Positions 1 through 11,573 of a DNA stretch of 64,000 bases are shown here, piece after piece. Under the pieces are notes generated by a model. The model did not search any database. It saw nothing but the letters and a program-made list of their open reading frames with translations, and was not told the DNA's origin. Where the stretch lies: contig NZ_JAMTCK010000007.1 in the NCBI RefSeq assembly GCF_024171785.1, positions 62,001 to 126,000 on the forward strand, written 5' to 3'. Position 1 is the first letter of the stretch, and every line of letters begins with the position of its first letter. The position numbers and the translations under genes were made by a program. This DNA is from Goodfellowiella coeruleoviolacea (GTDB taxonomy: Bacteria > Actinomycetota > Actinomycetes > Mycobacteriales > Pseudonocardiaceae).

Positions 1-1356
1 GCGTCCAACGCCAAGCTGTTCACCTCGGCCGCGGCCCTGGAGGTCCTCGGCCCGGACCACCGGTTCACCACCAGCCTGCACAGCACCGGCAGCGTGCGGG
101 GCGGTGTGCTCGGCGGTGACCTGTACCTGCGCGGCACCGGTGACCCCACCATGCTGGCCGCCGACTACCGGAACCTGGCCGCCGCCCTGGCCGCCCAGGG
201 CGTGCGCCGGGTGAACGGCGACCTGGTCACCGACGACACCTGGTTCGACAGCGTGCCGTTCCCGCCCGGGTGGGCCTGGGACGACGAGCCGTACTACTAC
301 AGCGCGCAGACCTCCGCGCTGACCGTGGCACCGGACACCGACTACGACGCCGGCTCGATCACCGTCGTGGTCACGCCGGGGCAGCCGGGCCAGCCCGCCA
401 CCGTGACCTTCGACCCGCCGACCGACTACCTGACCGTGGACAACACCGCGGTCACCGGCCCGGCCGGGTCCGCGAGCACCCTCACCGTGGCCCGCGACCA
501 CGGCACCAACACCGTGCGGGTGCGCGGCTCCGTGCCGGCCGGCGGCGCCGCGGTGCGCCAGTGGATCACCGTGGTCAACCCGACCGGCCTGGTCGCCAGC
601 CTGTTCCGCGCCGCACTGGCGGCCGAGGGGATCAAGGTCACCGGCGGCACCCGCAGCGCGGCCACCCCGGCCGGCGCGCGGCAGCTGGCCGCCCACGAGT
701 CCATGCCGCTGAGCCAGCTGCTGGTGCCGTTCCTCAAGCTGAGCAACAACTTGCACGCCGAGGCGCTGGTGAAGGCCATGGGGCGCAAGGAATCCGGCGC
801 CGGCACCTGGAGCGCGGGCCTGGCCGCGGCGAAGTCCCGGCTGGCCGGCCTGGGCGTGGACACCGGTGCGCTGAGCCTGTTCGACGGTTCCGGACTGTCC
901 CGAATGGACAACGTGGCGCCGGACCAGATCGCCGCGCTGCTGGTGGCCGCCAAGGCCAAGCCGTGGTTCGGTGTCTGGTACGACGCGCTGCCGGTGGCCG
1001 GGGCCAGCGACCGGATGGTGGGTGGCACGCTGCGCAACCGGATGGCCGGCACACCGGCGGCCAACAACCTGCACGCCAAGACCGGGTCGATGACCGGGGT
1101 CACCGGCCTGTCCGGCTACGTCACCGCGGCCAGCGGCCAGACGCTGGCGTTCTCCTTGGTGCAGAACAACTTCAGCGCGGCCTCGCTCAAGGACGTCGAG
1201 GACGCGGTGGCCGTGCGGCTGGCCGGCTACCGGGGTGCCGACGACACCTCGGTGGCGGTGTCCGTGCCGGCGCAGCGCGCGGCCGTGCCGGCCGACGAGG
1301 CGGCCACCCCGGTGCGGGAGTCGGCGTTGGAGTGCTCCTGGACCAAGTCCTGCTGA
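1..1356 (+). CDS. dacB: D-Ala-D-Ala carboxypeptidase/endopeptidase, PBP4 (S13) family, 5' end outside window
   Basis: Cleaves the terminal D-Ala or the cross-bridge of peptidoglycan outside the membrane. The frame is open from base 1, so the signal peptide and N-terminus lie upstream of the window. The three motifs of penicillin-binding peptidases are in order: SxxK (SNAK, Ser codon 4-6, Lys codon 13-15), SxN (SNN, 742-750) and KTG (1078-1086). The long insert between the SxxK and SxN motifs is typical of the S13/DacB family. The C-terminal tail is short and ends with two cysteines (...ECSWTKSC). Two hairpins follow the stop. Family assignment is secure; which activity (carboxypeptidase or endopeptidase) dominates cannot be told from sequence. 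Confidence 0.93.
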   Translation, partial: ASNAKLFTSAAALEVLGPDHRFTTSLHSTGSVRGGVLGGDLYLRGTGDPTMLAADYRNLAAALAAQGVRRVNGDLVTDDTWFDSVPFPPGWAWDDEPYYYSAQTSALTVAPDTDYDAGSITVVVTPGQPGQPATVTFDPPTDYLTVDNTAVTGPAGSASTLTVARDHGTNTVRVRGSVPAGGAAVRQWITVVNPTGLVASLFRAALAAEGIKVTGGTRSAATPAGARQLAAHESMPLSQLLVPFLKLSNNLHAEALVKAMGRKESGAGTWSAGLAAAKSRLAGLGVDTGALSLFDGSGLSRMDNVAPDQIAALLVAAKAKPWFGVWYDALPVAGASDRMVGGTLRNRMAGTPAANNLHAKTGSMTGVTGLSGYVTAASGQTLAFSLVQNNFSAASLKDVEDAVAVRLAGYRGADDTSVAVSVPAQRAAVPADEAATPVRESALECSWTKSC

Positions 1357-1364
1357 TCGCTGGT

Positions 1365-1422
1365 CCGCCCCGGGCACCGGGGCGGTGTGCGGTGAGCCAG
1401 GTGTCCCCGGCTCACCGCACAC
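1365..1422. terminator. Two back-to-back hairpins between convergent genes
   Basis: Hairpin one has 9-bp arms (CCGCCCCGG at 1365-1373 with CCGGGGCGG at 1377-1385) and a 3-nt loop. Hairpin two has 14-bp perfect arms (GTGTGCGGTGAGCC at 1385-1398 with its complement at 1409-1422). They fill the 75-nt gap between the peptidase stop and the stop of the transporter gene on the other strand, so a bidirectional terminator is the simplest reading. There is no U-tract, as is usual in GC-rich actinomycetes. Confidence 0.75.
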
Positions 1423-1431
1423 CCGGCGGGG

Positions 1432-3789
1432 TCAGCCCGCCGTCACCATTCCGTTGACCGAGGTGCCGTTGCCCGGGCTCCCGGTGGCCGGGGTTGCGGT
1501 GGCCGGGGTTGCGGTGCTGGCGGGCACCCGCACCGGGCTCAGCTCGCCCCGCTCGGCGTCGACCAGGTACACCCGGGCGGCCGAGATGTCGAAGTACATG
1601 CCGACCAGTTTGAGTTCACCCCGCTCCACCGCCCGGCGCACGCTCGGGTAGCTGTGCAGGTTCTCCAGCTGCTGGAGCACGTTGGCCACGCTGAGCCGCT
1701 CGACATCGGGCAGGTCGGTGTGGTCGTGCGCGTCGGTGCGGCCGCGGAACCGGTCCAGGCTGGGGGCGGCGTGCCGCAGCCAGGAGCCCAGCCGCGACTC
1801 CGGTTCGCTGGACCCGGCGAGCACCGCCTTCATCGCACCGCAGTCGGAGTGTCCACACACGACGATCGTGGGCACCTCCAGCACGTCCACGGCGAACTCG
1901 ATGGCCGCGCCCACCGACGCGTCCCCCTCCGGGCCGGCCGCGTCGTAGCGGGGCACCAGGTTGCCGATGTTGCGCACGCAGAACAGGTCACCAGGGCCGC
2001 TGCTGGTGATCATGTTGGGCACCACGCGGGAATCGGCGCAGGTGAGGAACAGCTGGCCGGGTCGCTGGCCCTGGGCGGCCAGCTCCTCCAGGAACGGACG
2101 CACCAGCGGTGCGGCCCGGCGCTGGAACTCGTCCATGCCGCGCAGCATCGCGGCGGGCGTGCGCGGCGCGGTGTGCTGGGCCTGCCAGTGCGACCAGGGC
2201 GCGAACCAGCGGGGCAGCGGCGAGGGCGGGGTCTTGCGCCGGCCCAGCCGGTCGGCAACGGCCCGGCTGTACCAGCTGTCGTGCACCTCGTCCACGTCGA
2301 CGCGACCGCCCAGCCGCTCGTAGCCGGACCGCCAGTCGTCCACCGCCTCGAAGGCCGCGTGGTCCATGAAGTCCACGTGCAGCTCCAGCACCACGTGCTG
2401 GCCCAACGGGATCTGGCGCAGTTCCCGGACCAGCCGGCCCACCCGCAGGAACGCCAGCGAACCGCGCACCACCACCCGCCAGTCGGCGTGGTCGTCCTCG
2501 TCGCGGTCCACCCGCACCGAGCTGTCGGTCAGCTTCACCAGCGCGCCGAGCACGGTCACGCCGATGCCCAGCAGCACGCCCTCGACCAGGCCGAGCGTGA
2601 CCACGCCGAGCACGGTCACCACGTAGCTGGCGAACTCGCCGTGGCGCAGCAGTTGGCGCATGTGGCCGCCGTTCACCAGGCGCACGCCGGTCACGAACAG
2701 CACGCCGGCCAGCGCGGCCATCGGGATCAGCTCCAGCACGCCGCCGAGCAGCAGCACGAACACCAGGATCCACAGGCCGTGCAGCATGGTCGAGGCCCGG
2801 CTGCGGGCGCCGGCCGCGACGTTGGTGGAGCTGCGCACGATCACGCCGGTGATGGGCAGACCGCCCAGCGCGCCGGACACGGTGTTGCCCACCCCCTGGG
2901 CCACCAGCTCGCGGTCCAGGTTGGCGCGCGGACCGTTGTGCAGCTTGTCCACGGCGACCGCGGACAGCACCGACTCGACGCTGGCCACCAGGGCCACGGT
3001 GACGATGGCGACGGCGATCGAGACCATGCCGCCCTGGGGCAGTTGCGGCAGCACGATGTCGCCGATCGGGTCCTCCGGCAGGTCGACCCGGGCCAGGTCC
3101 GGGCCGAACAGGCTGCCCAGCGCGGTGGCGGCGACCACCGCGACCAGCGGCGCCGGCACCACCTTGGCGCGCGGAATCCTGGGCCACGCCAACAGGATCG
3201 CCACGGTGGCCGCGCCGATCAGCAACGATCCACTGTGGAGCGAGATGAGGTTGCCGGGGATGGCGGCGAGGTTGGCCAGCACGGAACTGGCGGACGCACC
3301 GCCCAGCATCACGTTGAACTGGCCGGCGGCGATGGTGATGCCGATGCCGGCGAGCATGCCGTGCACCACCGAGGGCGACAGCGACAGCGCGAGCCGGCCG
3401 ACCCGGGTGACCGCGAGCAGGATCTGCAGCAGACCGGCGCCCACGGTGATCGCCGCGGTGGCGGCCCAGCCGAAGTCGGCGATCACGCCGGCCACGATCA
3501 CGGTGAGCCCGGCGGCCGGACCGCTGACCTGGAGCGGTGCTCCGCTGAGCGCGCCGGCGAGGATGCCGCCGACCACGGCGGCGACCAGGCCGGCGATCAG
3601 CGGCGCGCCCGTGGCCGCGGCGATGCCCAGGGAGAGCGGGATGGCGATCAGGAAGACCACGAGCGAGGCGGGCAGGTCGTGCCGGAGCACGCTGTTGAGC
3701 CGGCCGCCGCCGGTCTGCTGGCCGCCGGGCGGGGGCCCTGCCGTGGTGTGCTCGCCCGCGTGGCTGCGGGCGGCGGTGGATCGGTTCAT
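1432..3789 (-). CDS. SulP-family anion transporter fused to a beta-carbonic anhydrase
   Basis: Predicted 785 residues in three parts: a SulP membrane domain (about residues 25-430) with many hydrophobic segments; a short STAS-like domain (about 440-525); and a beta-carbonic anhydrase (about 545-760). The anhydrase keeps the zinc and catalytic residues: C584-x-D586-S-R588 and H647-x-x-C650. Fusions of this kind are taken to couple bicarbonate transport with CO2/HCO3- interconversion at the membrane; sulfate or another anion remains possible. The ATG at 3789 was chosen because AAGGAAA sits about 8 nt upstream and the protein then begins just before the first SulP segment. The tail contains two exact copies of a 15-bp unit (1483-1512), giving an Ala-Thr-Pro-rich end. 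Confidence 0.9.
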   Translation of the reverse strand: MNRSTAARSHAGEHTTAGPPPGGQQTGGGRLNSVLRHDLPASLVVFLIAIPLSLGIAAATGAPLIAGLVAAVVGGILAGALSGAPLQVSGPAAGLTVIVAGVIADFGWAATAAITVGAGLLQILLAVTRVGRLALSLSPSVVHGMLAGIGITIAAGQFNVMLGGASASSVLANLAAIPGNLISLHSGSLLIGAATVAILLAWPRIPRAKVVPAPLVAVVAATALGSLFGPDLARVDLPEDPIGDIVLPQLPQGGMVSIAVAIVTVALVASVESVLSAVAVDKLHNGPRANLDRELVAQGVGNTVSGALGGLPITGVIVRSSTNVAAGARSRASTMLHGLWILVFVLLLGGVLELIPMAALAGVLFVTGVRLVNGGHMRQLLRHGEFASYVVTVLGVVTLGLVEGVLLGIGVTVLGALVKLTDSSVRVDRDEDDHADWRVVVRGSLAFLRVGRLVRELRQIPLGQHVVLELHVDFMDHAAFEAVDDWRSGYERLGGRVDVDEVHDSWYSRAVADRLGRRKTPPSPLPRWFAPWSHWQAQHTAPRTPAAMLRGMDEFQRRAAPLVRPFLEELAAQGQRPGQLFLTCADSRVVPNMITSSGPGDLFCVRNIGNLVPRYDAAGPEGDASVGAAIEFAVDVLEVPTIVVCGHSDCGAMKAVLAGSSEPESRLGSWLRHAAPSLDRFRGRTDAHDHTDLPDVERLSVANVLQQLENLHSYPSVRRAVERGELKLVGMYFDISAARVYLVDAERGELSPVRVPASTATPATATPATGSPGNGTSVNGMVTAG

Positions 3790-4082
3790 CGACCGAGGTT
3801 TCCTTTCGGACACATGCACTGGGGGGTGTTGCTGGGGCACGCGCCACGCTCCGGCGGCCGGGATCGCCGGCTGCCCGGACGGGCGGGTGTGGTGCCGACG
3901 CCACCCAGGCGCCGAGAACACCGTGCGGCGCGGCGAACGGCCGCGGCGGCACGGGTGTGGTGGAACGCGCCAGTGCGGCGCGGCGGAGGGCTCGCCGCAC
4001 TGGTGTGGGGGAAGAACTCACCGCGGCGGTGCGGTGTGCGGCCGGCCGGCCAGCGGTGGCCCGACCGGTGGGACGGGTGGCG

Positions 4083-4265
4083 TCAGCCGAGCCCGGCTGG
4101 GTGCGCCGCTTTCGACCGGACGTCGTGGGTGTCGGCCGTGGCCGAGTTGGCCGAGTTGGCCGAGGACCGGGTCAGGCAGCGGCGGGGCTGCTGACTGGTG
4201 GTGACGCCGCTGCACAGGCCGCTGAGCGCGGGCCTGGCCTCGACGCGGTGTCGGTTGGCTGCCAT
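4083..4265 (-). CDS. Candidate small ORF (60 aa) upstream of the SulP gene
   Basis: No family recognised. The only support is position: the ATG (4263-4265) follows GGAGGTG with a 4-nt spacer, and a good sigma-70-type promoter lies about 120 nt further upstream on the same strand. The translated product is Ser/Ala/Arg-rich, has no membrane segment and two cysteines, and does not look strongly protein-like. It ends about 290 nt before the SulP-carbonic anhydrase start, so it could be a leader ORF in that gene's 5' untranslated region. It may equally be chance. Confidence 0.28.
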   Translation of the reverse strand: MAANRHRVEARPALSGLCSGVTTSQQPRRCLTRSSANSANSATADTHDVRSKAAHPAGLG

Positions 4266-4382
4266 CGGGCACCTCCGTGTCGGCACGCTGGGTGTGTCGG
4301 CACTGTCGCGGCTGGGGCTGTGGTGGCGGATGAACCGGTGAGCCGGCCGCGTATCTCCATGATGCCGATCACACGAACGCGA

Positions 4383-4410
4383 TGCCTAACTAATCACCCA
4401 ATTGTGTCAA
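4383..4410 (-). promoter_or_regulatory. Sigma-70-like promoter reading toward the SulP gene
   Basis: On the minus strand a perfect TTGACA (4405-4410) is separated by 16 nt from TAGGCA (4383-4388), inside the only AT-rich patch (about 4367-4440) of a 1.2-kb non-coding stretch. Expected start of transcription is near 4376. That would leave a 5' untranslated region of nearly 590 nt before the SulP-carbonic anhydrase ATG, long enough to carry the candidate small ORF at 4083-4265. Confidence 0.5.
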
Positions 4411-4972
4411 TCCTCACGAATAGGACACTTTGGGTAGCAGCTAGTGACCGTCGCCGGCGTCCGGCCGCCGCAACAGCCATCCGATCAGAGCAGAACCAGG
4501 GGGAGCAGTGGCGGGACCGGCCCGGTCGGGGGCGCGATGCCGGCCCCGCCGTGACGCGCCGGACCACGCGGGTGCGCCTCCCGGCGGGAGACGCCTGCCC
4601 GGCACGAGCCACACCCGGTGGTGTCGCACCAGGTGTGTGCCAGCAGCCTGCTGGCCGGCCACCGCGGCCGGCAAGCCGTACCACGCGTTCGGGTGGCTGA
4701 TCCGCGCGCGGGCCGGCCGTGGTCACGGTCCGTGCGCCAGGGGCGGACCTCGGGGATCACCCCGATCGGCTCGGGCCGTTCGACCCTGACGAAAGTCGGG
4801 GCGTCCTGACAGACCTGAGGTGGATGTGCGCGCGCCGAGGACGCGGTGGAATGAACCCGGTTCGCCCGCTGGCCAACGGGATCGGCGGGTGTGCGATCTT
4901 GGTTGCTTCTGTCCAGTTTGTCCTGTCGCGCGTCGCGCAGTCCCGGCGGCGTCGCCAGTGAAGGGAGTCGCT

Positions 4973-5644
4973 GTGGCCCTGTTGACCGGTGCCCTCGAGG
5001 CATTGGCCGACCTGCCCCCGGCCGTGGTGGTCGTGGCGGCCGGCGCGTTCGCCTTTGGCGAGTGCGCCCTCGGTCTGGGTTTCCTGGTGCCCGGTGAGGC
5101 CGCCCTGCTGGTGGTCGCCACCACGGTGACCAGCGCGCCGGCCTTCCTGGTGATGTGGCTGGTGGTCGCGGTCTGCGCGGCGGCCGGCAACTCCGTTGGC
5201 TACCTGCTCGGGCGCCGCTACGGGAACCGGTTGCGGGACAGCCGGATCGTGCGCCGGCTGGGCCAGCAGCACTGGGACCGGGCCGGCGACCTGCTGCACC
5301 GCACCGGCGGCCGGGCCGTGCTGGTCGGCATGTTCATGCCGGTGGCCCGCACCCTGCTGCCCGCGGCCGCCGGCGCGGCGCGGCTGCCCCTGCGGCGCTA
5401 CCTGCCCTCGGTGGTGGCGGGCGCGCTGGGCTGGTCCGCGCTGCACATCGGCATCGGCATGGCCGCGGGTGCCTCGGCCAAGTACGTGGAGCAGGCCCTG
5501 GGCACGGCCAGTTGGGTGGTGATCGGGGCGATCGCGGTCACCGCCGGGATCGTGCTGCTGGTGCGCCGCCGCCGCGCCCAGCGCCTGGCCGCCCAGCAGG
5601 CGGCCGAGCAGACCGACGAGCGCGACCTGGAGGTGGTGCCGTAA
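4973..5644 (+). CDS. DedA/SNARE-associated (VTT domain) integral membrane protein
   Basis: Predicted 223 residues, the usual size for DedA proteins, which sit in the cytoplasmic membrane and are thought to act as lipid or undecaprenyl-phosphate transporters, often proton-coupled. Visible features: an N-terminal re-entrant-like segment with FGEC and PGE; the Gly-rich G(N)S(V)GYLLGRRYG stretch; and the conserved R-F/A-x-P-x-x-R-type loop, here MPVARTLLPAAAGAARLPLRRY. The tail is basic, then acidic. GTG at 4973 is preferred because AAGGGAG lies 5 nt upstream; an upstream in-frame extension has no ribosome site. Stands alone between two intergenic stretches. Confidence 0.9.
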   Translation: MALLTGALEALADLPPAVVVVAAGAFAFGECALGLGFLVPGEAALLVVATTVTSAPAFLVMWLVVAVCAAAGNSVGYLLGRRYGNRLRDSRIVRRLGQQHWDRAGDLLHRTGGRAVLVGMFMPVARTLLPAAAGAARLPLRRYLPSVVAGALGWSALHIGIGMAAGASAKYVEQALGTASWVVIGAIAVTAGIVLLVRRRRAQRLAAQQAAEQTDERDLEVVP

Positions 5645-5676
5645 CCGGCGGTGCCACCGGCCGGTGCGGCGTGGAG

Positions 5677-5742
5677 GACGTGGGTCGGCCGGCGTTCCGC
5701 CGCCGCGGGCTGGATGCCCTTGTCCGTCGGCCGACCCACGTC
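5677..5742. terminator. Long-loop inverted repeat after the DedA gene
   Basis: A perfect 15-bp inverted repeat, GACGTGGGTCGGCCG (5677-5691) and its complement (5728-5742), encloses a 36-nt loop. It lies 33 nt past the DedA stop and probably ends that transcript. The loop is long for a simple terminator, so a regulatory site for the downstream SARP gene is the alternative. The rest of the 309-nt gap (5645-5953) holds only a TATAAG box (5832-5837) with no good -35. Confidence 0.55.
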
Positions 5743-5953
5743 GTCTAGGTGCCCAGCTGGTCCACTGTGGACACCGGGGTGGTGGTGGGTCCGGTGGCTG
5801 GCTGGACAGGACCCAGTCTCGGGCACCGCTCTATAAGAACACTGGAAGTGGACTGCACCAATCTCTACGCTGCCCACACCGGGGTTTGTGCGGGTTGCCG
5901 TGCCGGGGCGCCGCCACGGGCTCGGGAACCCGCGACGGACGAAGGGCGGGTCG

Positions 5954-8812
5954 GTGACGCACCACGTCGGGGAAGCTGTGCGGTTCGAGATTCTCGGCAT
6001 GCTCAGGGCGGTGCGCGGGTCCGACGAGCACACCGCCGCCGCGGTGGAGTTGGGCACGCCCAAGCAGCGCGCCGTGCTGGCCGTGCTGCTGCTGGCCAGG
6101 AACACCCCGGTCAGCCGGGCCCGGATCATCGACGCGGTGTGGGCCGAGGCCGCGCCGCCCAGCGCGGTGAACCTGGTCCAGACCTACATCGCCGGGCTGC
6201 GCCGGGCACTGGAGCCGGGCCGGGCCCGCCGCGCCCCCGGCCGGCTGCTGACCTCCACCGCGGACGGCTACCTGCTGCGCGTCGACGCCGGCGCCCTCGA
6301 CCTGGAGGTGTTCGAGCAGCGCACGGCCCGGGCCACCCGGCTGCGCGACGCCGGTGAGCTGGCCGAGGCGGCCGCCACCCTGGCCGAGGCGCTGCGCATG
6401 TGGCGGGCCGACCCGCTGGGCGGGGTGCCCGGGCTGTTCGCCGAGGTGGAGCGGGGCAGGCTGGTCGAGCGACGGCTGGCCGTGCTGGAGGAGTACGCCG
6501 AACTGAGCCTCGCCCTGGGCCGGGGCGCCCGCCTGGTGGGCGAGCTGTCCCGGCTGCTCGCCGAGCACCCGCTGCGGGAACGGCTGCACGGGCTGCTGAT
6601 GCGCGCCCTGCACCAGGCCGGCCGCCCGGCCGAGGCGCTGGCCGCCTACCGCACCGCGCGCGCCGTGCTGGTCGCCGAACTGGGCGTGGAGCCAGGACCG
6701 GAACTGCGCCGGCTGCACCAGGTCATCCTGGCCGGCGGTGCGCCGGAACCGGCGCCGGCGGGCGGCGCGGTGACCGCGGGCGGCGCCGGCACCGACCTGG
6801 GCCCCGCCCCGACCCCGGCGCAGCTGCCCCGCGACCCCACCACCTTCCTGGGCCGGGACGGTGAACTGGCCGAGCTGGACGCGCTGCTGGCCGAGGCGCA
6901 CGGCACCGGCCCGGTGGTGGTGGTCACCGGGCCCGCGGGAGTGGGCAAGACCGCGCTGGCCGTGCACTGGGCGCACCGGGTGCGCGAGCACTTCCCGGAC
7001 GGCCAGCTGCACGCCGACCTGCACGGCTACCACCCCAACCGGGAGCCGCTGGACGCCGGGGAGGTGCTCGGCCGGTTCCTGCGCGCGCTGGGCGTGCCCC
7101 CGGAGGAGGTGCCCGCCGCCACCGAGGAGCGCTCCGCGCTGTACCGGACGGTCAGCGCGGACCGGCGGATGCTCGTGCTGCTGGACAACGCGCGCGGCTC
7201 CGAGGAACTGCTGCCGCTGCTGCCCGGGGCGCGGTCCTGCGTGCTGGTGACCAGCCGGCGGCGGCTGGTCGGCCTGGTCGCGCACGCGGACGCCCGCCTG
7301 GTGGACCTGGACATGCTCGCGCCCGAGGCGGCCGTGGCCGTGCTCAGCCGGATCGCCGGCGGCGAGCGGGCCCGGGCCGAACCCGGCGAACTGGACCGGC
7401 TGGCCCGGCTGTGCGACCGGCTGCCGCTGGCGCTGCGCATCGCCGCCGCCCGGCTGGCCGCCGCGCCCACCCTGCGCGTCGCCGAACTCGTCGCCGAACT
7501 GGGCAGCGAGCACGGCCGGCTGGGCGCGCTCGGTCTGGAGGACGGCCAGAGCACGGTGCGCGCCGCGCTGGACGCCTCGCACCGGGCCCTGCCCGCGCCG
7601 GCCGCCCGGGTGCTCGCGCTGCTCGGCCTGCACCCCGGGCCCGAGGTCACCGCCTGGCTGGTCGCGGCCACGGCCGAGGTGCCGCTGCCCGAGGCCCAGC
7701 GGGCGCTGGACGCGCTGGTCGCCGCGCACCTGCTGGCGGTCGGCGAGCCCGGCCGGTACACCGCGCACGACCTGGTCCGCGCCTACACCAGGGAACTGGC
7801 CGGCCAGCTGCCGCCCGAGGCCGCGCACACCGCCACCGAGCGGATGCTCGACTACTACCTGCACTGCGCCGACCTGGCCGACGGGCTGCTGCCGATCGCC
7901 CGGGGCGCGGTGCGCGTGGACCCGCGTTGGCCGCCGGCGCACACCCCGCCGCTGCGCACCGGCAGCCAGGCCATGGCCTGGCTGGACGTGGAGCGCGCCA
8001 ACCTGGTGGCCGCCGCCGAGCACGCCGAGGCGAACGGCTGGCTGACCCACGCCTGGCAGCTGCCCTACACCCTGTCCCGGTTCTTCTGGCTGCGCACCGA
8101 CCGCAACACCTGGCTGCGCACCCACCAGCTGGCCCTGCGCGCGGCCAGGGAACTCGGCGATCCCGACGCGCAGTTCGTCACCCTGTTCAACCTGGGCGTG
8201 GTGCTGCTGCAGTTCCGCCGGTTCGACGAGGCACTGGCCGTGCAGCGGGAAGCCCTGGCGGTCAGCCGCGCCCAGGGCGACGTGGACCGCCAGGCCAGGG
8301 CGCTGACCACCATCGCCAACACCCTCCAGGACCTGGGCCGGCACGCCGACTCCGAGGAGCACTACCGGGAGGCCGTGCGGATCAGCCACACCGCCGGCGC
8401 CCGCTGGGCCGAGGCCAACGCCAGCCACAACCTCGGCCTGCTGCAGCTGGCCACCCACCGCCCGGAGGCGGCCGAGACCACCCTGCGCGCCGCCCTGCGG
8501 ATGTACCACGAGGTGGCCGAGCGGTGCGGGGAAGCCAGCTGCCTGACCGACCTGGCCGGCGTGCTGCTGGACCGGGGCCGGCTGGCCGACGCCCTGGTGG
8601 TGGCGCGCCAGGCGCTGGGCGTGGCCAGGCAGGCCGCCAGCGCCTACCACCAGGCACTGGCCCACGACCGGGTCGCCGCCGTGCTCGACCGGCAGGGCGC
8701 GGCCGGCGCCACCGCGCACTGGCAGCGCGCGCTCGCCCTGTTCTGCGACCTGGACGCGCCCGAGGCCGGCGTGGTGCGTGCCCACCTGGCCCGCGCCAAG
8801 GCCGGCCGCTGA
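5954..8812 (+). CDS. AfsR/SARP-type regulator with NB-ARC and TPR domains
   Basis: Predicted 952 residues. Order: OmpR-like winged-helix DNA-binding domain (about 10-95, with the GTPKQRAVLAVLL stretch); bacterial transcriptional activation domain (BTAD, about 100-250); NB-ARC ATPase (from about 295, Walker A GPAGVGKT at 326-333); then TPR repeats (about 650-950). This is the AfsR layout of Streptomyces antibiotic regulatory proteins, which bind direct repeats at promoters and recruit RNA polymerase. GTG at 5954 follows AAGGG by 7 nt and places the winged helix at the N-terminus; an upstream ATG at 5888 lacks a ribosome site. No biosynthetic cluster lies beside it, so its targets are probably elsewhere. 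Its stop codon falls inside an 18-bp tandem array. Confidence 0.92.
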   Translation: MTHHVGEAVRFEILGMLRAVRGSDEHTAAAVELGTPKQRAVLAVLLLARNTPVSRARIIDAVWAEAAPPSAVNLVQTYIAGLRRALEPGRARRAPGRLLTSTADGYLLRVDAGALDLEVFEQRTARATRLRDAGELAEAAATLAEALRMWRADPLGGVPGLFAEVERGRLVERRLAVLEEYAELSLALGRGARLVGELSRLLAEHPLRERLHGLLMRALHQAGRPAEALAAYRTARAVLVAELGVEPGPELRRLHQVILAGGAPEPAPAGGAVTAGGAGTDLGPAPTPAQLPRDPTTFLGRDGELAELDALLAEAHGTGPVVVVTGPAGVGKTALAVHWAHRVREHFPDGQLHADLHGYHPNREPLDAGEVLGRFLRALGVPPEEVPAATEERSALYRTVSADRRMLVLLDNARGSEELLPLLPGARSCVLVTSRRRLVGLVAHADARLVDLDMLAPEAAVAVLSRIAGGERARAEPGELDRLARLCDRLPLALRIAAARLAAAPTLRVAELVAELGSEHGRLGALGLEDGQSTVRAALDASHRALPAPAARVLALLGLHPGPEVTAWLVAATAEVPLPEAQRALDALVAAHLLAVGEPGRYTAHDLVRAYTRELAGQLPPEAAHTATERMLDYYLHCADLADGLLPIARGAVRVDPRWPPAHTPPLRTGSQAMAWLDVERANLVAAAEHAEANGWLTHAWQLPYTLSRFFWLRTDRNTWLRTHQLALRAARELGDPDAQFVTLFNLGVVLLQFRRFDEALAVQREALAVSRAQGDVDRQARALTTIANTLQDLGRHADSEEHYREAVRISHTAGARWAEANASHNLGLLQLATHRPEAAETTLRAALRMYHEVAERCGEASCLTDLAGVLLDRGRLADALVVARQALGVARQAASAYHQALAHDRVAAVLDRQGAAGATAHWQRALALFCDLDAPEAGVVRAHLARAKAGR

Positions 8813-8895
8813 CCCAGCCGACTCAGCTGACCTGGCTGCCCCGGCTGACCCGGCCGTTTCGGCTGACCCGGCTGCCCCGGCTGACCCGCTGTTCC
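8806..8895. repeat. 18-bp tandem repeat (5 units) spanning the SARP stop codon
   Basis: Units of 18 bp start at 8806, 8824, 8842, 8860 and 8878. The consensus is CGGCTGACCCGGCTGCCC, and every unit carries GCTGACC. The stop TGA of the SARP gene (8810-8812) belongs to the first unit. The rest of the 339-nt gap up to 9151 shows no gene, hairpin terminator or promoter that I can support. Confidence 0.8.
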
Positions 8896-9151
8896 GGCCG
8901 CCCCCCGGCCTCAGCCCCGCGCGATACCGGCGAGCAGCCACCGCAGGCCGCGGCGGAAGCTGTCGAGCAGCCGCCCGGGAGCGCGGCCGCGGCTGACGCC
9001 GACCAGGGGCCGGGCCGGCTCGGCATGGATCGGCCCGGATCGTCCCGGTCCCGGGCCGGCCCACGCGGCGGTCGGCGATGCTCCCACACGTCCGGGTGGG
9101 GCTGCCGGCAGAATGCACCCCGCAAGCAAGGCCAGAAGGCGGGATCGGATC

Positions 9152-11557
<2,406 letters not shown>

Positions 11558-11573
11558 TCCCGTCCCCCCGCTC

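Larger units (their letters stand above)
3790..4972. other. Long divergent non-coding stretch
   Basis: About 1.2 kb separates the SulP gene (leftward) from the DedA gene (rightward). Reading frames on both strands here have shadow-like composition. Apart from the promoter at 4383-4410 and the weak small ORF at 4083-4265, I see no gene, structured RNA or repeat. Confidence 0.6.

Noticed and set aside
1654-4194. Long plus-strand frame opposite the SulP gene
   Set aside because: The product is low-complexity (His/Gln/Ala/Gly), has no domain, and lies antisense to a complete SulP-carbonic anhydrase gene.
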